64,000 nt of DNA from Bimuria novae-zelandiae CBS 107.79 (taxonomy: Eukaryota > Ascomycota > Dothideomycetes > Pleosporales > Didymosphaeriaceae), in contig ML976717.1 of assembly GCA_010015655.1 (NCBI GenBank), forward strand, positions 120,963-184,962, read 5' to 3'. Both the position numbers and the translations under genes were made by a program. This document shows positions 1 through 11,147 of this stretch, piece after piece (position 1 is the stretch's first letter; each line of letters opens with the position of its first letter). Below the pieces are notes generated by a model. That model worked only from the letters and a program-made list of their open reading frames with translations, had not been told where the DNA came from and did not search any database.

Positions 1-297
1 AAAAGCTTCTGCTGTCAAACAGAAGCCTGCGCGTCGTGCTGTGGGTGCGCGTAGTCACCCAAAGCCTGCGACGCCTCCTCTACCACGCCCAACTATCACG
101 ACACGTAGCGGCCGCACCGCCACTAAATATCAGTAACTTTGTATAGGAAACTTTGTCGCATAGGTCTATAGATTAACCTATCAAAAAATCTCACGATATT
201 AACTATTGTGTGTGGCTCTATAGCCTTACTTTTGTGGTGGCCGTACAGGCTCGGAGCGTGCATTGGTTGACTCCGTGCATTGGGTGCACGGACACGG
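1..297 (+). mobile_element. 3' end of a Fot1/pogo-like DNA transposon, cut by the window edge
   Basis: The last 160 bases parallel the 3' end of the complete Fot1-like element that follows (485-2596). Both have a short run near 'tctcRcRatatt', the phrase 'gtggctctatagcctta', and a terminal repeat ending in cacggacacg followed by TA (298-299 here). A transposase tail ends at 136. The terminal repeat holds two diverged copies of a GTGCATxxxxTGACTCC-type motif, as in its neighbour. The 5' part lies outside the window. Less decayed than the neighbouring copy. Confidence 0.65.
2..136 (+). pseudogene. C-terminal tail of a Fot1/pogo-type transposase
   Basis: An open frame of 44 codons enters from the window edge and stops at TAA 134-136. 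It is basic and proline-rich and ends in TTRSGRTATKYQ. This resembles the TTRRGRN-VKL-SRY end of the transposase remnant at 574-2441 and sits in the same place relative to the element terminus. Only the tail is visible, so the state of the full gene cannot be judged; it may be an intact 3' end. No RIP stops occur in this short stretch. Confidence 0.5.
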
Positions 298-484
298 TAC
301 AAGCGAGCGGGCCACCCCACCAACTTTATACACCTCTACAGGCGTACCTCTCAACCACGTTAAGAGATAATATAGAGATATTTAGAAAATAGATTAAGTA
401 GTATCTAAAGTATCTTTTTTACACGTACGTGAGTTGTGCCTAGTCTCTCTGCACCTCTTGCAGCGCGCAAGAGCCTGGTGACTA

Positions 485-2596
485 ACGTGTCCATGCGCGT
501 GATGCACGGATTCGCGTGATGCACGCTCGGCCCGAAAACATGTCAAACTTCCACACCACACAACTCCACCAATATGGCTCCGATTGACGATGCGCTTGCA
601 GAGATAGACTCGCTAGATCCTAGCGATAAACTCTATTATATAAAAATAGCTAATGAGCATGGCGTTAAGCGCTTAACTCTATCGCAGCGGCACCGCGTAG
701 TTATATAGTTACACGTATTAAAAATTACTAACTAATAAAAGCTTACTCTATAATAAGAGGTAGAGCTTATTAAATATATAAAGGGACTTACAGCGCGTTA
801 CTTACTACTTATAAAAATAATAATATAAAATTTCGTGTTAATAATAGCTAAACAACTAGTAAGCGAGAGCTAGGTTACTTACTTTATTAATTAATATAGT
901 ATTTATTTAATCTCTTAATAGGTAGTTAGTATAGATATTAATTACTATAACGCTAACTTAAGTAATAAATATAGCCTATATTTTAACGTCCTACGTAATA
1001 AAATTAAGGAATATAATATTAAGCCTTATTATATATATAATATAGATAAAAAGGACTACTTAATTAGTATTATTAGTAAATTAAAATAGGTGTTTAGCAA
1101 ATAAATATAAGAGAAAAAGGAGATTAGAGCATCTTTTTAAAATAAGTTTTATAAATAGATTACTATTCTAGCATGTATATGTGTAGATAGAGTAGGCTTA
1201 TTACTAAGTCTTATCTATTAGGCAACTAATAAGGCTATATAATTAAGCTAAGTTAAAAATATTAAAATAAAAAAGTATAGCGTGTATATTACCTTATTAC
1301 TATTAAGCTAAATAAATAAAAATATTAGTCTTACCTATCTTAAGCAGGTGTTTAATCGCTATATAAAAGTAAAAGTTTAATAATTTTACTAACTACTTAT
1401 TCTCAATAGCTATAGATCTTACGTTACTATAGATTTTATTAATTATTATAATAAAAATAAGATCCTCCTAACTATACTTCTCCCTTATTTAACGTATACG
1501 CTCTAGCTACTTAATATAGTACTTTTTAAGCCTTTTTTATTAGCGTACTTAGTAAAGCTTATAACTTACCTTTAAAAAAGCTAAGACCTAATTTTAATTA
1601 AAAAAGGTAACTTTCCCCCCTTTTTTTAAAGGCGTAAATAAGCTCTTTTAAAGAAGAAATAATACTTAAGTCTTTTAAAATAATTAGAATATTACTATTT
1701 AATCTAGAGGTTATACTTAAAAGATTTACTAATACTACTCTAGATAAGTAGGTATCGCGAGCGAGCTCTACGTTAGTACTTAGCAGATCTAACTAGTGTA
1801 AACTAAAATACTTTATATAATTTATAATAAAGGACTAGAGTAGTAAGGACGCATAAAAGCTTAATTACTTACTTTATTATATTTTTATTTAAAATAAGCT
1901 CCTTTATTATAAAATTAACGGGCTAAAAGAGGCGCTATTAGTTAAGAAGAAGTATAAAAAAAAGGATAAGTTTTTTAACCTTTAGTAATATTAAGAATAC
2001 TACAAAGGGGTAGTTTTTTAATTACTAAGGAAGGTTAGGGAGGCGCGTGTACATTAGTCTATAAAGAAGTAAGAGGAGAGGGAGTAGAGACTTTAAAAAG
2101 CTAAAATAGCTAAGTTAAGGAAGGCAGCTAAGCCGTGCAAGGAAAAAATTGCAGAGGAGAAGCGTGTGGTGCGGGAGGCAGCCAAGGTAGCGAGGGAGAA
2201 GGAGAGGGCTGAGAAGGCAGCAGAGCGCGCCCGCGAAAGGAAGGCTTGTGACGCCGCAAAAGCTCTACAATCTGCCCAAAAGGGTAAGAGAAAGGCATCG
2301 TAGCCATCCACACAGAGCAACAAGCGTTAGAAACGTGTGGTTGACGCTGTAGTTACTGCAGACGCCTCAGGTGCCGCATTAGTAGCTCTAACTAAGACTA
2401 CGCGGCGCGGCCGCAACGTTAAGCTTCTAAGTAGATATTAGTAGCGCAAGTTAATCGCAAGCATTAATAGAGCACGCCACTAAAAAATCTCGCAATATTC
2501 GCTACTATACGTGGCTCTATAGCCTTATTTCTCGTAGAGCTATTATGGTGTTGTGCGTGCATCACGCGAATCCGTACATCACGCGCACGGACACGT
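485..2596 (+). mobile_element. Fot1/pogo-like Tc1-mariner superfamily transposon, RIP-decayed
   Basis: A 2.1 kb element flanked by TA on both sides (483-484 and 2597-2598), the target duplication of this superfamily. Terminal inverted repeats of about 42 bp start ACGTGTCC at each end (485-526 and the reverse complement of 2555-2596). Each TIR contains two copies of a CGTGATGCACG-like motif separated by a few bases, a likely transposase-binding arrangement. Length, TA target and encoded protein all agree with Fot1-type elements. Confidence 0.85.
574..2441 (+). pseudogene. Fot1/pogo-type DDE transposase, destroyed by stops
   Basis: The frame starts MAPIDDALAEIDSL, followed by an HTH region with GVKRLTLSQRHR, typical of the psq/CENP-B-like DNA-binding domain of Fot1 transposases. 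The DDE-1 core is recognisable across many stops: IYNIDKK (about 1040), ILACICVD (about 1165), LTYLKQVFNRY (about 1335), LILNSYRSYVTIDFINYYN (about 1400) and VLFKP near 1520. A Lys/Glu/Ala-rich coiled tail follows (2100-2310) and the gene ends GRNVKLLSRY before TAG at 2439-2441. Stops are almost all TAA/TAG at expected Gln or Trp positions, the expected trace of RIP. It cannot make a transposase. Confidence 0.85.
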
Positions 2597-2779
2597 TAAT
2601 TGCTCTCCACTTTATTGTCGTTTCGTAAATTCCCGCTCACCATGTGACCTGCCCCACATGTTAGTAATCGATTCTCGTACGTCATTTGAAACACGGATTT
2701 ACTAGCTAAATATTAACCTTTTAATACATTTAAAGAATCTATAAATACTTTATAGGGTTACTAAATAAAGCAAGGTTAC

Positions 2780-3760
2780 TACTAAGAGTATTATAAGCTA
2801 TAATTAATTATCTTAAAAATAATATTAGCGTTATAAAAATAAAAATAAAAATACTAAAGTAGCTTACTTAATAATTAAGAGGATTTAACTTAGCTTAGAG
2901 TACTAAAGGTAGCCTTACCTGCCAGCCTGCGTACGGCGGGGACGGACGCCGTTGCTACTATAGTACTATCGCGAGAAGCTTAAAGAGTTGCTGTAGGGCT
3001 GGCTAAATACTTATTTACCTATTTAGATAAAATACAGGGTTTCTTATATAATAATTATAACGTAAAAGCTTTATAAATAACTATTTAGGAGACCCTCGCT
3101 AGTATAAAATAAAGTTAAAAAGTAGTAACTAAAGTAGTAGCTAAGCGTAACGCAGTCCTTTATTAAGCGTTTTAAGCTTACTGCTAGCTAGTATATAAGG
3201 TAAAGTAAGTAATAGTACTTAATAAGAGCGCTTATAATAAGCGTATAAGTAATTATAAGTATATCTAATTAAAGGTAAATATATTAGTTTAAGTATTATA
3301 CTTAATATAAAAGTTAAAGAGGTAGAGCTTGCTACTAGCTATAGACATTAATAAGTATTTTAATTACCTTATCTATTAGGGAGTAATTACAACAGAGCTA
3401 ATAGACGAGTTTATAGCTAGTAAATTGCTACTATATTACATGCTGTACTTAGGGCTACGCTTAGTAATTATAATAAATAACGCTTTTATTTATTAATTAG
3501 CTAGAATTTAATAGCTTTATTTAGACGCTAGTGTAGTACTTAAGTACCTATTATTATACTTACCTAATATAAATCTAATTAAGTAGAGCTTTAAGGTATT
3601 AAAGTTATAAATAAAATAAACCTTTAGCAGGCGCCTATCTTTTAAAATTTCTTATATTTTTTAAAGTTAGGCGTGTAGAAGGTTTGCTATAATAATATAT
3701 AAGCAAGAAAGTACTTTAGCTACTTAGGCTAGTAGGTATAAGGTGTATAAGAGATAAAGA
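2780..3760 (+). pseudogene. DDE_3 (Tc1/IS630-like) transposase of copy A
   Basis: Between roughly 3340 and 3640 the frame reads DINKYFNYLIYWGVITTELIDEF, then LGLRLVIINNAFIY, then LKYLLLYLPNINLIK-SFKVLK. This is the DDE_3 pattern of fungal Tc1/mariner-type transposases (the D-N-A-x-I and YLPPYSPDxNPIE-like blocks). A final acidic residue of the triad is altered here (NLIK). Many TAA/TAG codons interrupt it. The same frame occurs at 33160-34160 (-) and, in a diverged form, at 27950-28880 (+). The boundaries are approximate because the ends are decayed. Confidence 0.7.
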
Positions 3761-4141
3761 GCTTAAGCAATTAACGTGTTATTATTAAGTATTATAATAG
3801 TAGCCTATACGGACTTAGTATTTACTAGCGTTAAATTATTTATATTATAGTTCTATATAATTCTATTAATAAGTTAATTTAATATATGTATACTTTAGTA
3901 ATAGCTTCCTTAAAATTAACTTTTACAGGCTAGAATTAGCAAAATAAAGAACGTAAATTTCTTAATAAAAGTACTTATAACGTGTCCTATATCTAGGAGT
4001 AATTAATAATATAACTAAAGCGTAAAATATAAGTAACTATAAAATTAATGTTAGTAATCTAGCCTTAAGCTTTAGTAACTTCTTATATTTACTATATAAA
4101 CAAGCTCTCCTTGCCTTCGTCCTCGTCCTCTCGCTCCTCTC

Positions 4142-4213
4142 GCTCCTTACGCTCCTTACGCTCCTTACGCTCCTTACGCTCCTTACGCTCCTTACGCTCC
4201 TTACGCTCCTTAC
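4142..4213 (-). repeat. 9-bp coding minisatellite, 8 perfect copies
   Basis: The unit GCTCCTTAC is repeated exactly eight times with a period of 9, flanked by variant units. Read on the - strand in the ORF2 frame it gives repeated Lys-Glu-Arg, a charged coiled-coil-like stretch. The corresponding place in copy C (about 32800-32850) has only a few irregular units, so this array expanded in copy A. It has no spacers and is not a CRISPR array. Confidence 0.85.
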
Positions 4214-4788
4214 GCTCTTTCTCCTTCTTTATATTCTTTAAGTACTAAGCTTTTTACTTTAAAATTAGTCTTTTAAATCTACGCTGCTAGCGGATAGTAT
4301 ATACTTAAAATTTAAATAGTAAAAGTAGTAGTAGCTTTTATACTTTTTATTATAAGATATATAGCATGCTAGCCTCTAAAAAATTTATAAGTATATTAAA
4401 GTTAATTTTATTATCTTTAACTATAGTAAAGACTTTTCTTATATCTTTATAATCTTTATGTAGACCCTTGTAAAGCTACTACTATAGGAAAAGTAGTATT
4501 ATATAATAAAGCTCTTTTATATTAATGTAAGTTAATAGATCCTGTATTAAAACTAATAAATTATTTAGTAAGTAATTAGGCTCTTGCTGCTAGGCAGGTA
4601 ATTATTAAAATAGTTAATTTTATACTAATTAACTTACTATAGATATAATTAGTAATTTATATTTTTTATTATAGGCTTATTATTAGAGTTACTTCTCCTT
4701 TGCCGTCGCCTAGCCTGCTCACGAGACCTCGCTATTATTAACCAAACGTTGTCTAACGGCGCTGTAACTATACACCTTTGCAGCGACA

Positions 4789-5076
4789 TGTTAAGATCCG
4801 ATCTTACAGACACTTAGCTAGGCTCCAGGGCGCCTATGGTCTACAGGCGACCAATAAAGGCGCAGTACCAAGAGGTCACGTGACTACTCAACGTGCTCGA
4901 CTCGAGCAAGTCGAGCAAACGCAGGAGCCAAGACATCTACTCGTTATACTCGCTTCGAGCATGTCAAGCAGGAGAAGTATATATAGGAACGCAAGAAGGA
5001 GTCTCTTCTACTTATATTTAACCTATTTATTAATCTATCGTTTAGATCTAAGTAAGCAACCTTGTTAATTTAATTA
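4789..5076 (+). repeat. 5' LTR of the gypsy element, 3'-truncated
   Basis: Nearly identical to 7958-8245 of the 3' LTR, including a TATATAGGAACGCAAGAA segment that may hold the TATA region. It lacks the last ~140 bp present in the 3' LTR; the deletion continues into pol. Confidence 0.88.
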
Positions 5077-5079
5077 TTC

Positions 5080-7200
5080 TCCAAGCAAGAAAAGGATTAT
5101 GTACAACACGTATAAATAGTACTATAAGCGCTAAATAGCGCTAACTTATAATTAAAACTTAAGAAATGCAAATTCCATGTTACGGAACTAGAGTTTCTAG
5201 GACATATTATTAATACTAAAGGTATCTAAGTAAGCCCTTCGAAGATTAAGGAAGTAAAGAAGTAAAAATTACTTACTAACTTTAAGGAAATATAAGCTTT
5301 TCTTAAATTTACAGGATTTAACAGATAATTTATCACAGACTACTCTAGGATTACACTACCACTCACGAACCTTACAAAGAAAGACAAACCTTTTAATTAG
5401 ACAAAAGAATGCGAACAAGCATTCTAAATACTATAAGAAGCATGCATTACGCCATTAGTCCTTATATACTTCTAGGATAATAAACTATTACGTATCGAAA
5501 CAAACGTAAGTGATTTAGCGATTAGAGCATGTGCGAAGTAAGAAAAGAATGGCAAATAGCACCTAGTTGTATACTACGCACACAAATTCACACTAGAAGA
5601 ATTATAATACAAAGTACACAACAAAGAACTACTCGCGATTGTAAAAGCTATTAAACACTAGAGGATCTATGCACATAGTTGCTTAGAACTTATAATCTTT
5701 ACAGACTATAAGAACCTCACACGATTTATAACCACGAAAGAACTAACCCAACGACAAGCAAGATGGTCAGAAACGCTAAGATAATACAAATTCAAAATTG
5801 TGTACACCCCAGGTAAAGAAAATAGACAAGCAGATGCTCTCAGCAGAATAAATAATAATAGAGAAAAGGTTAAAACCTACTCCGCAATATTAAAATAAAA
5901 TCCTAATGGCTCTTTAGAACCTACGGTAGAACTCAATTAACTCCTTATACTCACACGAAAAGTACCTAAGGAACAATAAACAGAGGTTATACGATAATAC
6001 TACGACGACCCTGTATATAGACACCCCGGAATCAGAAAGATAATAGAACTAATCTAGAGGAACTACAGCTTCAAAGGAATTAAAGAAGCCGTAGCAACCT
6101 ATATACGCAAATGTGCAGAATGCCAACGCAATAAACACGTAACACATCTTAAGTACGGAGAAATGTAAGCCATCTAGATACCTATAGCACTATAGGAAGA
6201 CATCGCTATAGACTTTATTATAGGACTACTAAAATTAAGAGATCCTGCAACCGGAATCACTTATAACGTAATACTAAATATTATCTATTAATTTACTAAA
6301 TACGTGGAATTACTACCATGCTAGAAGACAACTACGGCTAAGGAACTCGCATTCCTTATCCTAGACTAACTCATACGGCACTATAGTATTCTAAAAACAA
6401 TTATTAGCGATAGAGACAAACTCTTCACCTCAAACTACTAAACAACCCTAATAGCACTTATTAGAATAAAACGGAAGCTATCGACAGCATACTATCCACA
6501 AACCGACGGATAGACAGAACGTACAAATTAAACTATTAAAACGTACCTACGCATCTACTGCAACAACTAGAAGAATAACTAGATTTCCTTATTACCTATA
6601 GCATAACTAGCACATAACAATAAGATATTAGTAGCAACAGGATTTACACTATTTTATACAAACTATAGAAGATATTTATATCTCTTTAACTAAACACTTC
6701 CTACAATAATTAAGACAGAAGAGGCAATAAACATAGCAGAAAATATAAAGAAAACACACGCGCAACTCCGAGAGAATCTTAAGAAAGCTTAATAGTAAAG
6801 TATTTCCTACATGAACTAAAAAAGAAAAACGGCACCTTAGCTAAAGAAGGGGGATAAAGCATATCTACTTACAAAAAACCTTCGAACCCAGAAGAAAAAG
6901 CACAAGAAACTAGACCATGTTAAGGTTAGGCCATTTTTTATTATCGAACAAGTATCACTAGTTAACTACTAATTGGAATTACCGCCAGACGCAAAGATAC
7001 ACCTAGTATTCTATATAGACTAACTTGAACCCGCAGACCCTGAAACACTAGTTAAAACAACCTTCTATTATTAGCTAGAAGAAGAAAACGAATTTAAAGT
7101 TAAAATACTCCTAAGATATAAGGAAGTAGGACGAGAAGACTTCTAAGATAATAAGTTCCTATAAGAATAGTTAGTTAAGTAGAAAGGCTACCTACACTTA
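5080..7200 (+). pseudogene. gypsy pol remnant: RT (C-terminal part), RNase H, integrase, chromodomain
   Basis: In order: RT thumb (KKCKFHVTELEFLGHIIN, about 5160-5215; FLKFTGFNR; ITDYSRI), the RNase H region (VVYYAHKFTLEEL; IVKAIKH; ELIIFTDYKNLTRF; YTPGKENRQADALSRI, up to 5850), the integrase zinc finger (HPGI...CAECQRNKH, about 6020-6135), the integrase core (DFIIGLLKL; IISDRDKLFTS; LSTAYYPQTDG, up to about 6510), then FKVKILLRYKEV and LVK-KGYLHLENT near 7090-7210, which resembles a chromodomain. Order and content are those of chromoviruses. Stops replace Gln and Trp throughout. Confidence 0.88.
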
Positions 7201-7957
7201 GAAAATACATAGAAACCTAAGTCTAAACTCTGTAAGAATTGCTAGCAACTCCTAAAAAGGGCGCGAAGCAAGATCTATAATTACTACTATTATATAGGAG
7301 TAACAAGAGAAAGCTTTAAAGGGAATAAGACTTACGCTATAATAATACTAAAGGAGAATACTACGCGATAGATAAGGAGGGAGTATTAGTAAAGTTGTCT
7401 AATATTTCTATCGTAGACCACATGAGAGGAGAGAGCCTAATCCCGAATGTAGTTACAGGATAATTGCTAAGGTTAGCGTTAACCTCGAGTTCTCTAGTAG
7501 CCTTTATCTCTGACGCTAAATATTGCGCTTTTCGCTTAGCACGCTCTTTAGCTTGCTTTAATATTTTCTTATTTCGTAGAAGCCGTGTTAAAACTTCTAC
7601 TAGTAACTTTTTATTTTTATTTACCTTCTTTTAATACTCCTTACGAGTTTTATCTAAGGACGTCTACGATAAGTTAATACAAGACTTTTAGGAGCGCACG
7701 CACTCGGCACACTTTAAATAGGCGTTAGGATTAAAAGAAGATATAATAATATAATTAGTGCTAGATAAGAGATAATAATTATAAGAGATAGGATAAAGGA
7801 CACTATTACAATAAATTTTAAAGCTAAGGCGGATAGCGTGGGCCTTAGAGGAAAATATTATAGCAAGAACTAAATAAGTACGGGGTTACTAGACTTTAAC
7901 TAATTAATAGGACAGGTCAGGTGATCCGAGGACGAATTAGTTAGAGGAGGGGGATAA

Positions 7958-8385
7958 TATTAAGATCTAATCTTATAGACACTTAGCTAGGCTCCAGGGC
8001 GCCTATGGTCTACAAGCGACCAATAAAGGCGCAGTACTAAGAGGTCACGTAACTGCTCAACGTGCTCAACTCGAGCAAGTCGAGCAAACGCAAGAGCCAA
8101 GATATCTGCTCGTTATACTCGCTTCGAGCATATCGAGCAGGAGAAGTATATATAGGAACGCAAGAAAGAGTCTCTTCTACTTATGTTTAACCTATTTATT
8201 AATCTATCGTTTAGATCTGAGTAAGCAACCTTGTTAATTTAATTATACTATACACACCTTTAATACTAACGCCCCTAGTAACACGCGTAAGCTATTACTA
8301 CCACCCTCTCCTATCCTACTAGTATTCCTGCCCAAGAACCAACCTTAGCCCCTTAGGGATTAGCTATCTCTTTGGGATCTTAACA
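7958..8385 (+). repeat. 3' LTR of the gypsy element, complete (428 bp)
   Basis: Starts TATTAAGATC (the expected TG mutated to TA) and ends GATCTTAACA. It is preceded by a purine-rich tract and followed by the target duplication CGACA. Differences from the 5' LTR are mostly C/T and G/A. Confidence 0.88.
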
Positions 8386-9729
8386 CGACACCTCGCGGGC
8401 CTATATGGCGACTATATTGTCCTCGACGGGCATATGATCGGAGAATCGCACTACCAACAATTTAGTACGCTAAAAGTAGCACACATGGGCGTAGTTCGAG
8501 TATATAGTGTCCTGGCACCTCCACGCGTCCCGTATTTAGATAGCTAGCCTATTACCTATCTAGTTAATCGCTATAACGTCTAGTAGCTTAGTAAGTTAGT
8601 AATTAGTAGTAGTAAGTTATACTTAAAAGTCTTATAGGCTACCTACGCGTAACTAATTTAAAATAAGTACTTAAAATAACTTTAGTAGTAGTACTAAGTT
8701 AAAATTTATATACGTAGTAGCCCCTAGGGGCGCTAATTATAGTAACTTTTTTAAATTAGTTTTTATATTAATAAAACGTAAGTAACTTTCCTTGCGTTTA
8801 AAAGCATTTACTATATAATATTTTACTAAAGTTTGACTTAAATATATAATAATAATAATACTCTTAATAAAGACTTTTTCTTAGGTACTTATTTTTATAA
8901 TAATACTCTTAGCCTATCTTTATACCTTACCTGCTATTAAGCTACTAAGTAGTTACTTATAGTTACTATCCTTTACGCTATTAACTATTTTATTATTATA
9001 GTACGCTCTATAGTAATACTTTACATAAGTTTTATTAATTATCTTAATAAGCTCCTTATCTAATTATTATATAAAAAAACTTAGTAAGACTAATAATAGG
9101 CTATCCTTTAGGTATATTTCTTACTTTTTAATATTTTTATTTTTAAGTTACTCTACCTTAGCTATCTTAGTAGTAATTATATAATTAGCTTTATTTACTA
9201 TCTTTTGTAAAGGTGCCCTAGCCTTTACTTTTTTAAAAGTTTTTTATAAGGTAACTTTATTATACGCGACTTTTTAGCTACTTATATTACTTAAGGTAAA
9301 TTCTTACCCCCTTTAAATACTTAAGTACTTTTACGTTTACGACTTTTAGCTAGTATTATAATAACCCTTAAAAATAATAGCAGAATATTATCTAAGGGAT
9401 AAATTTATATACGGCATCTAATTATATAGAAAAATAGGTGGGGTCAAATAACGCGCAGGAAGCGATTACCTAACAAGCGCCCAGGTCACATGGTGAGCGG
9501 GAATTTACGAAACCACCGATAACGCTGTTCACGCTCTATCTGCTAGTTAGCCCCCTTTAAAGCGAGTATATCCCCAACCGTGCCATCAAGCACGAGTTAC
9601 ATTGCGTCCTCCAAGGTGTCTACAAAAGTACGGCCCTAGCGTACTGGCTAGACCGTAATCCGGGCATTGCCCGTGACATTGAGAAAGGATGGGTGCAGGG
9701 GGGGCCGAGTCCTCTCTGCGAGAAAAATA

Positions 9730-10305
9730 ATGAATAATGTCATTCATCACATTCTGAACGCCGAAACACCAGTGCCCGATAACGAGCTGCCTTATTGGAT
9801 ATGGTATCCCACTATACCGGACGGCTGGACCTTATTCAAGCTCGCTGAGGCGCGCCCGGCCATGCGCGAACAATGTGCGCGTGCGTGCATCGCCGGTAGC
9901 AAGCAACACACGTATATGTTGATCATGGATATGGTTGACGAACATGGAAAAAGCACGTTCCCTTCTCGTGCACTTTGGCATGAAGCTCAGAAATGCGCTG
10001 ATAGCAAATTCTTTGAAGCTGATATCATCAAATGTAGGAAAGAACAGGGAATGAGCACTTCTCCGCCAGAATGTGCTTTGGAACCCTTGTGGTATTCCAA
10101 CATTCCCTGGCGTGAGGTAGATATCAGCCTGGCTCACTGTCCCGACGCATTGAAAGACTCTTCTGAAGATATCATTTTTGAAAATTGGTATAAGCTATTG
10201 TGGCCTACGTACAGCAAGATTGGGGTTAGCCTGGGTCCGCTGCATCTGTATCTGAGCAGTACACCGGAAACGAAGGCGCACGAAGAGCAAAAGGGGGGGG
10301 GCTGA
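9730..10305 (+). CDS. Unrecognised protein, about 191 aa
   Basis: The frame is open from 9667 to TGA 10303-10305. I prefer the ATG at 9730 (MNNVIHHILNAETPVPDN) because the preceding in-frame residues look like non-coding sequence. The product is soluble, without signal peptide or membrane segment, and rich in Trp (WIWYPTIPDGWTLFKLAEA). It is GC-balanced and free of RIP stops although it begins only about 200 bp from a decayed transposon. Just upstream, another frame (9553-9733) reads EYIPNRAIKHELHCVLQGV and could be an earlier exon or a fragment of the same gene. I do not recognise a family; expression is unproven. Confidence 0.5.
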   Translation: MNNVIHHILNAETPVPDNELPYWIWYPTIPDGWTLFKLAEARPAMREQCARACIAGSKQHTYMLIMDMVDEHGKSTFPSRALWHEAQKCADSKFFEADIIKCRKEQGMSTSPPECALEPLWYSNIPWREVDISLAHCPDALKDSSEDIIFENWYKLLWPTYSKIGVSLGPLHLYLSSTPETKAHEEQKGGG

Positions 10306-11147
10306 TGTTTCTATCGGATCAAGATGACCGTCATTATTTTGAGGATTCAAGTTGGGAGACGGGCTGGAGCATAGGTGGCCAGTAGCTCTCACATTCCAGC
10401 CTGGCGTTTATGGTTAGAAACGGCTTTTTATCACCCCGCTCAATCGTACGATCTCCCCATGTCTGAAAACTGAGCACCATTAAACCCATTTTGGCGGTAA
10501 CTATGCTAGGATCACCATGCCCATTTGAGGACCCCTAGTATCCTTCTTGATACAACAGTCTGGACTGAATTGATATGCAGGGTACTCTACTTATTCGTTA
10601 GCGTTGCCGCCCGAAGCCGCTGCTGCCCGCATCTATTCTACCGCGTAGATCTCCGGTTCTTGGTCCCTGTGCTTTGCAAACCTAGCGCTGGAGGCGTCTA
10701 TTTTGTTTGCACGCACATTGCGATCTTCTTTTCAAGCTCAGAGGTACCGTAGCGATACGTTTGAAGACGAGAAAAAAAGCCTGTAAACGCGAGAATTAGT
10801 TTTATTAGTTCATTGATTGATATGTCTGGAACATGGGCCAGAGCCAGCCAAATGCCCTCAATCGACTGCCTATGCCACCTTGGCACATGATACCAATCTG
10901 TCGCAACAACCAAGACGGACAAGTCTAGCGACTGCCGAGGCAGCGCTAAGCGATATTCCCTTTCACGGGACAAATACAGGCGTCCTAGCATACTCCATCG
11001 GGCAATCATGCCTCGATCTTCGCCTTGAGCGATCCTTCGTTAGAGCGAACTTTGAGGGCACATGTACGCTCAACTCTGCCCATCTCAGAGTGATACAACG
11101 CTGTTCCTTCGGTCAATCCTTCAACATACATTCTTTTTGTGAACAAC
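10306..11147. other. No supported gene; upstream region of the chitinase gene
   Basis: Normal base composition. Short frames exist on both strands (for example 10698-11009, -), but none has a recognisable domain or splice structure. The region probably holds the chitinase promoter and spacer. Confidence 0.4.

Larger units (their letters stand above)
4789..8385 (+). mobile_element. Ty3/gypsy (chromovirus-like) LTR retrotransposon, internally deleted
   Basis: Inserted in copy A with a perfect 5 bp target duplication CGACA (4784-4788 and 8386-8390). The element ends are TGTTAAGATC at 4789 and GATCTTAACA at 8385, the short inverted ends of an LTR. A purine tract (about 7943-7954) precedes the 3' LTR. 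Gag, protease and the first half of reverse transcriptase are missing: the truncated 5' LTR (to 5076) runs straight into the middle of RT. The sister element at 31100-34327 preserves the unoccupied target sequence (around 32228-32240, reverse strand), which confirms the boundaries. Confidence 0.92.
4080..9400 (-). pseudogene. Second, convergent reading frame (ORF2) of copy A, split by the gypsy insertion
   Basis: On the - strand from about 9400 to 8391, then, after the retrotransposon, from 4788 to about 4080. It corresponds to the + frame 31264-32740 of copy C; for example 8391-8560 reverse-complemented matches 32090-32235 almost base for base (region encoding SDHMPVEGNIVAIWAREV in copy C). 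The product is unknown: a basic N-terminus, Lys/Glu-rich coiled segments, and an expanded KER repeat near its 3' end (4142-4213). I do not recognise its function. It converges on the transposase gene inside the same pair of inverted repeats. Confidence 0.5.
2615..9519 (+). mobile_element. Two-gene Tc1/mariner-type element, copy A, split by a gypsy retrotransposon
   Basis: Flanked by TA (2613-2614; 9520-9521). The ends are inverted repeats sharing TTCGTAAATTCCCGCTCACC, preceded by TTGTCG at the left and (reverse complement) TCGGTGG at the right. Removing the gypsy insertion (4789-8385 plus one 5 bp duplication) leaves about 3.3 kb, close to the 3228 bp of the sister copy at 31100-34327, which has the same two ends in the opposite orientation. 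It carries a DDE_3 transposase remnant at the left (+) and a second, convergent frame at the right (-). Confidence 0.85.

Noticed and set aside
4142..4213. Regular array that could be taken for a CRISPR
   Set aside because: A 9 bp unit without spacers, in a fungal transposon; a coding minisatellite.
4789..8245. Gypsy 3' LTR ending at 8245 where similarity to the 5' LTR stops
   Set aside because: The inverted end GATCTTAACA and target duplication CGACA are at 8385-8390 and match the empty site, so the 5' LTR is the truncated one.
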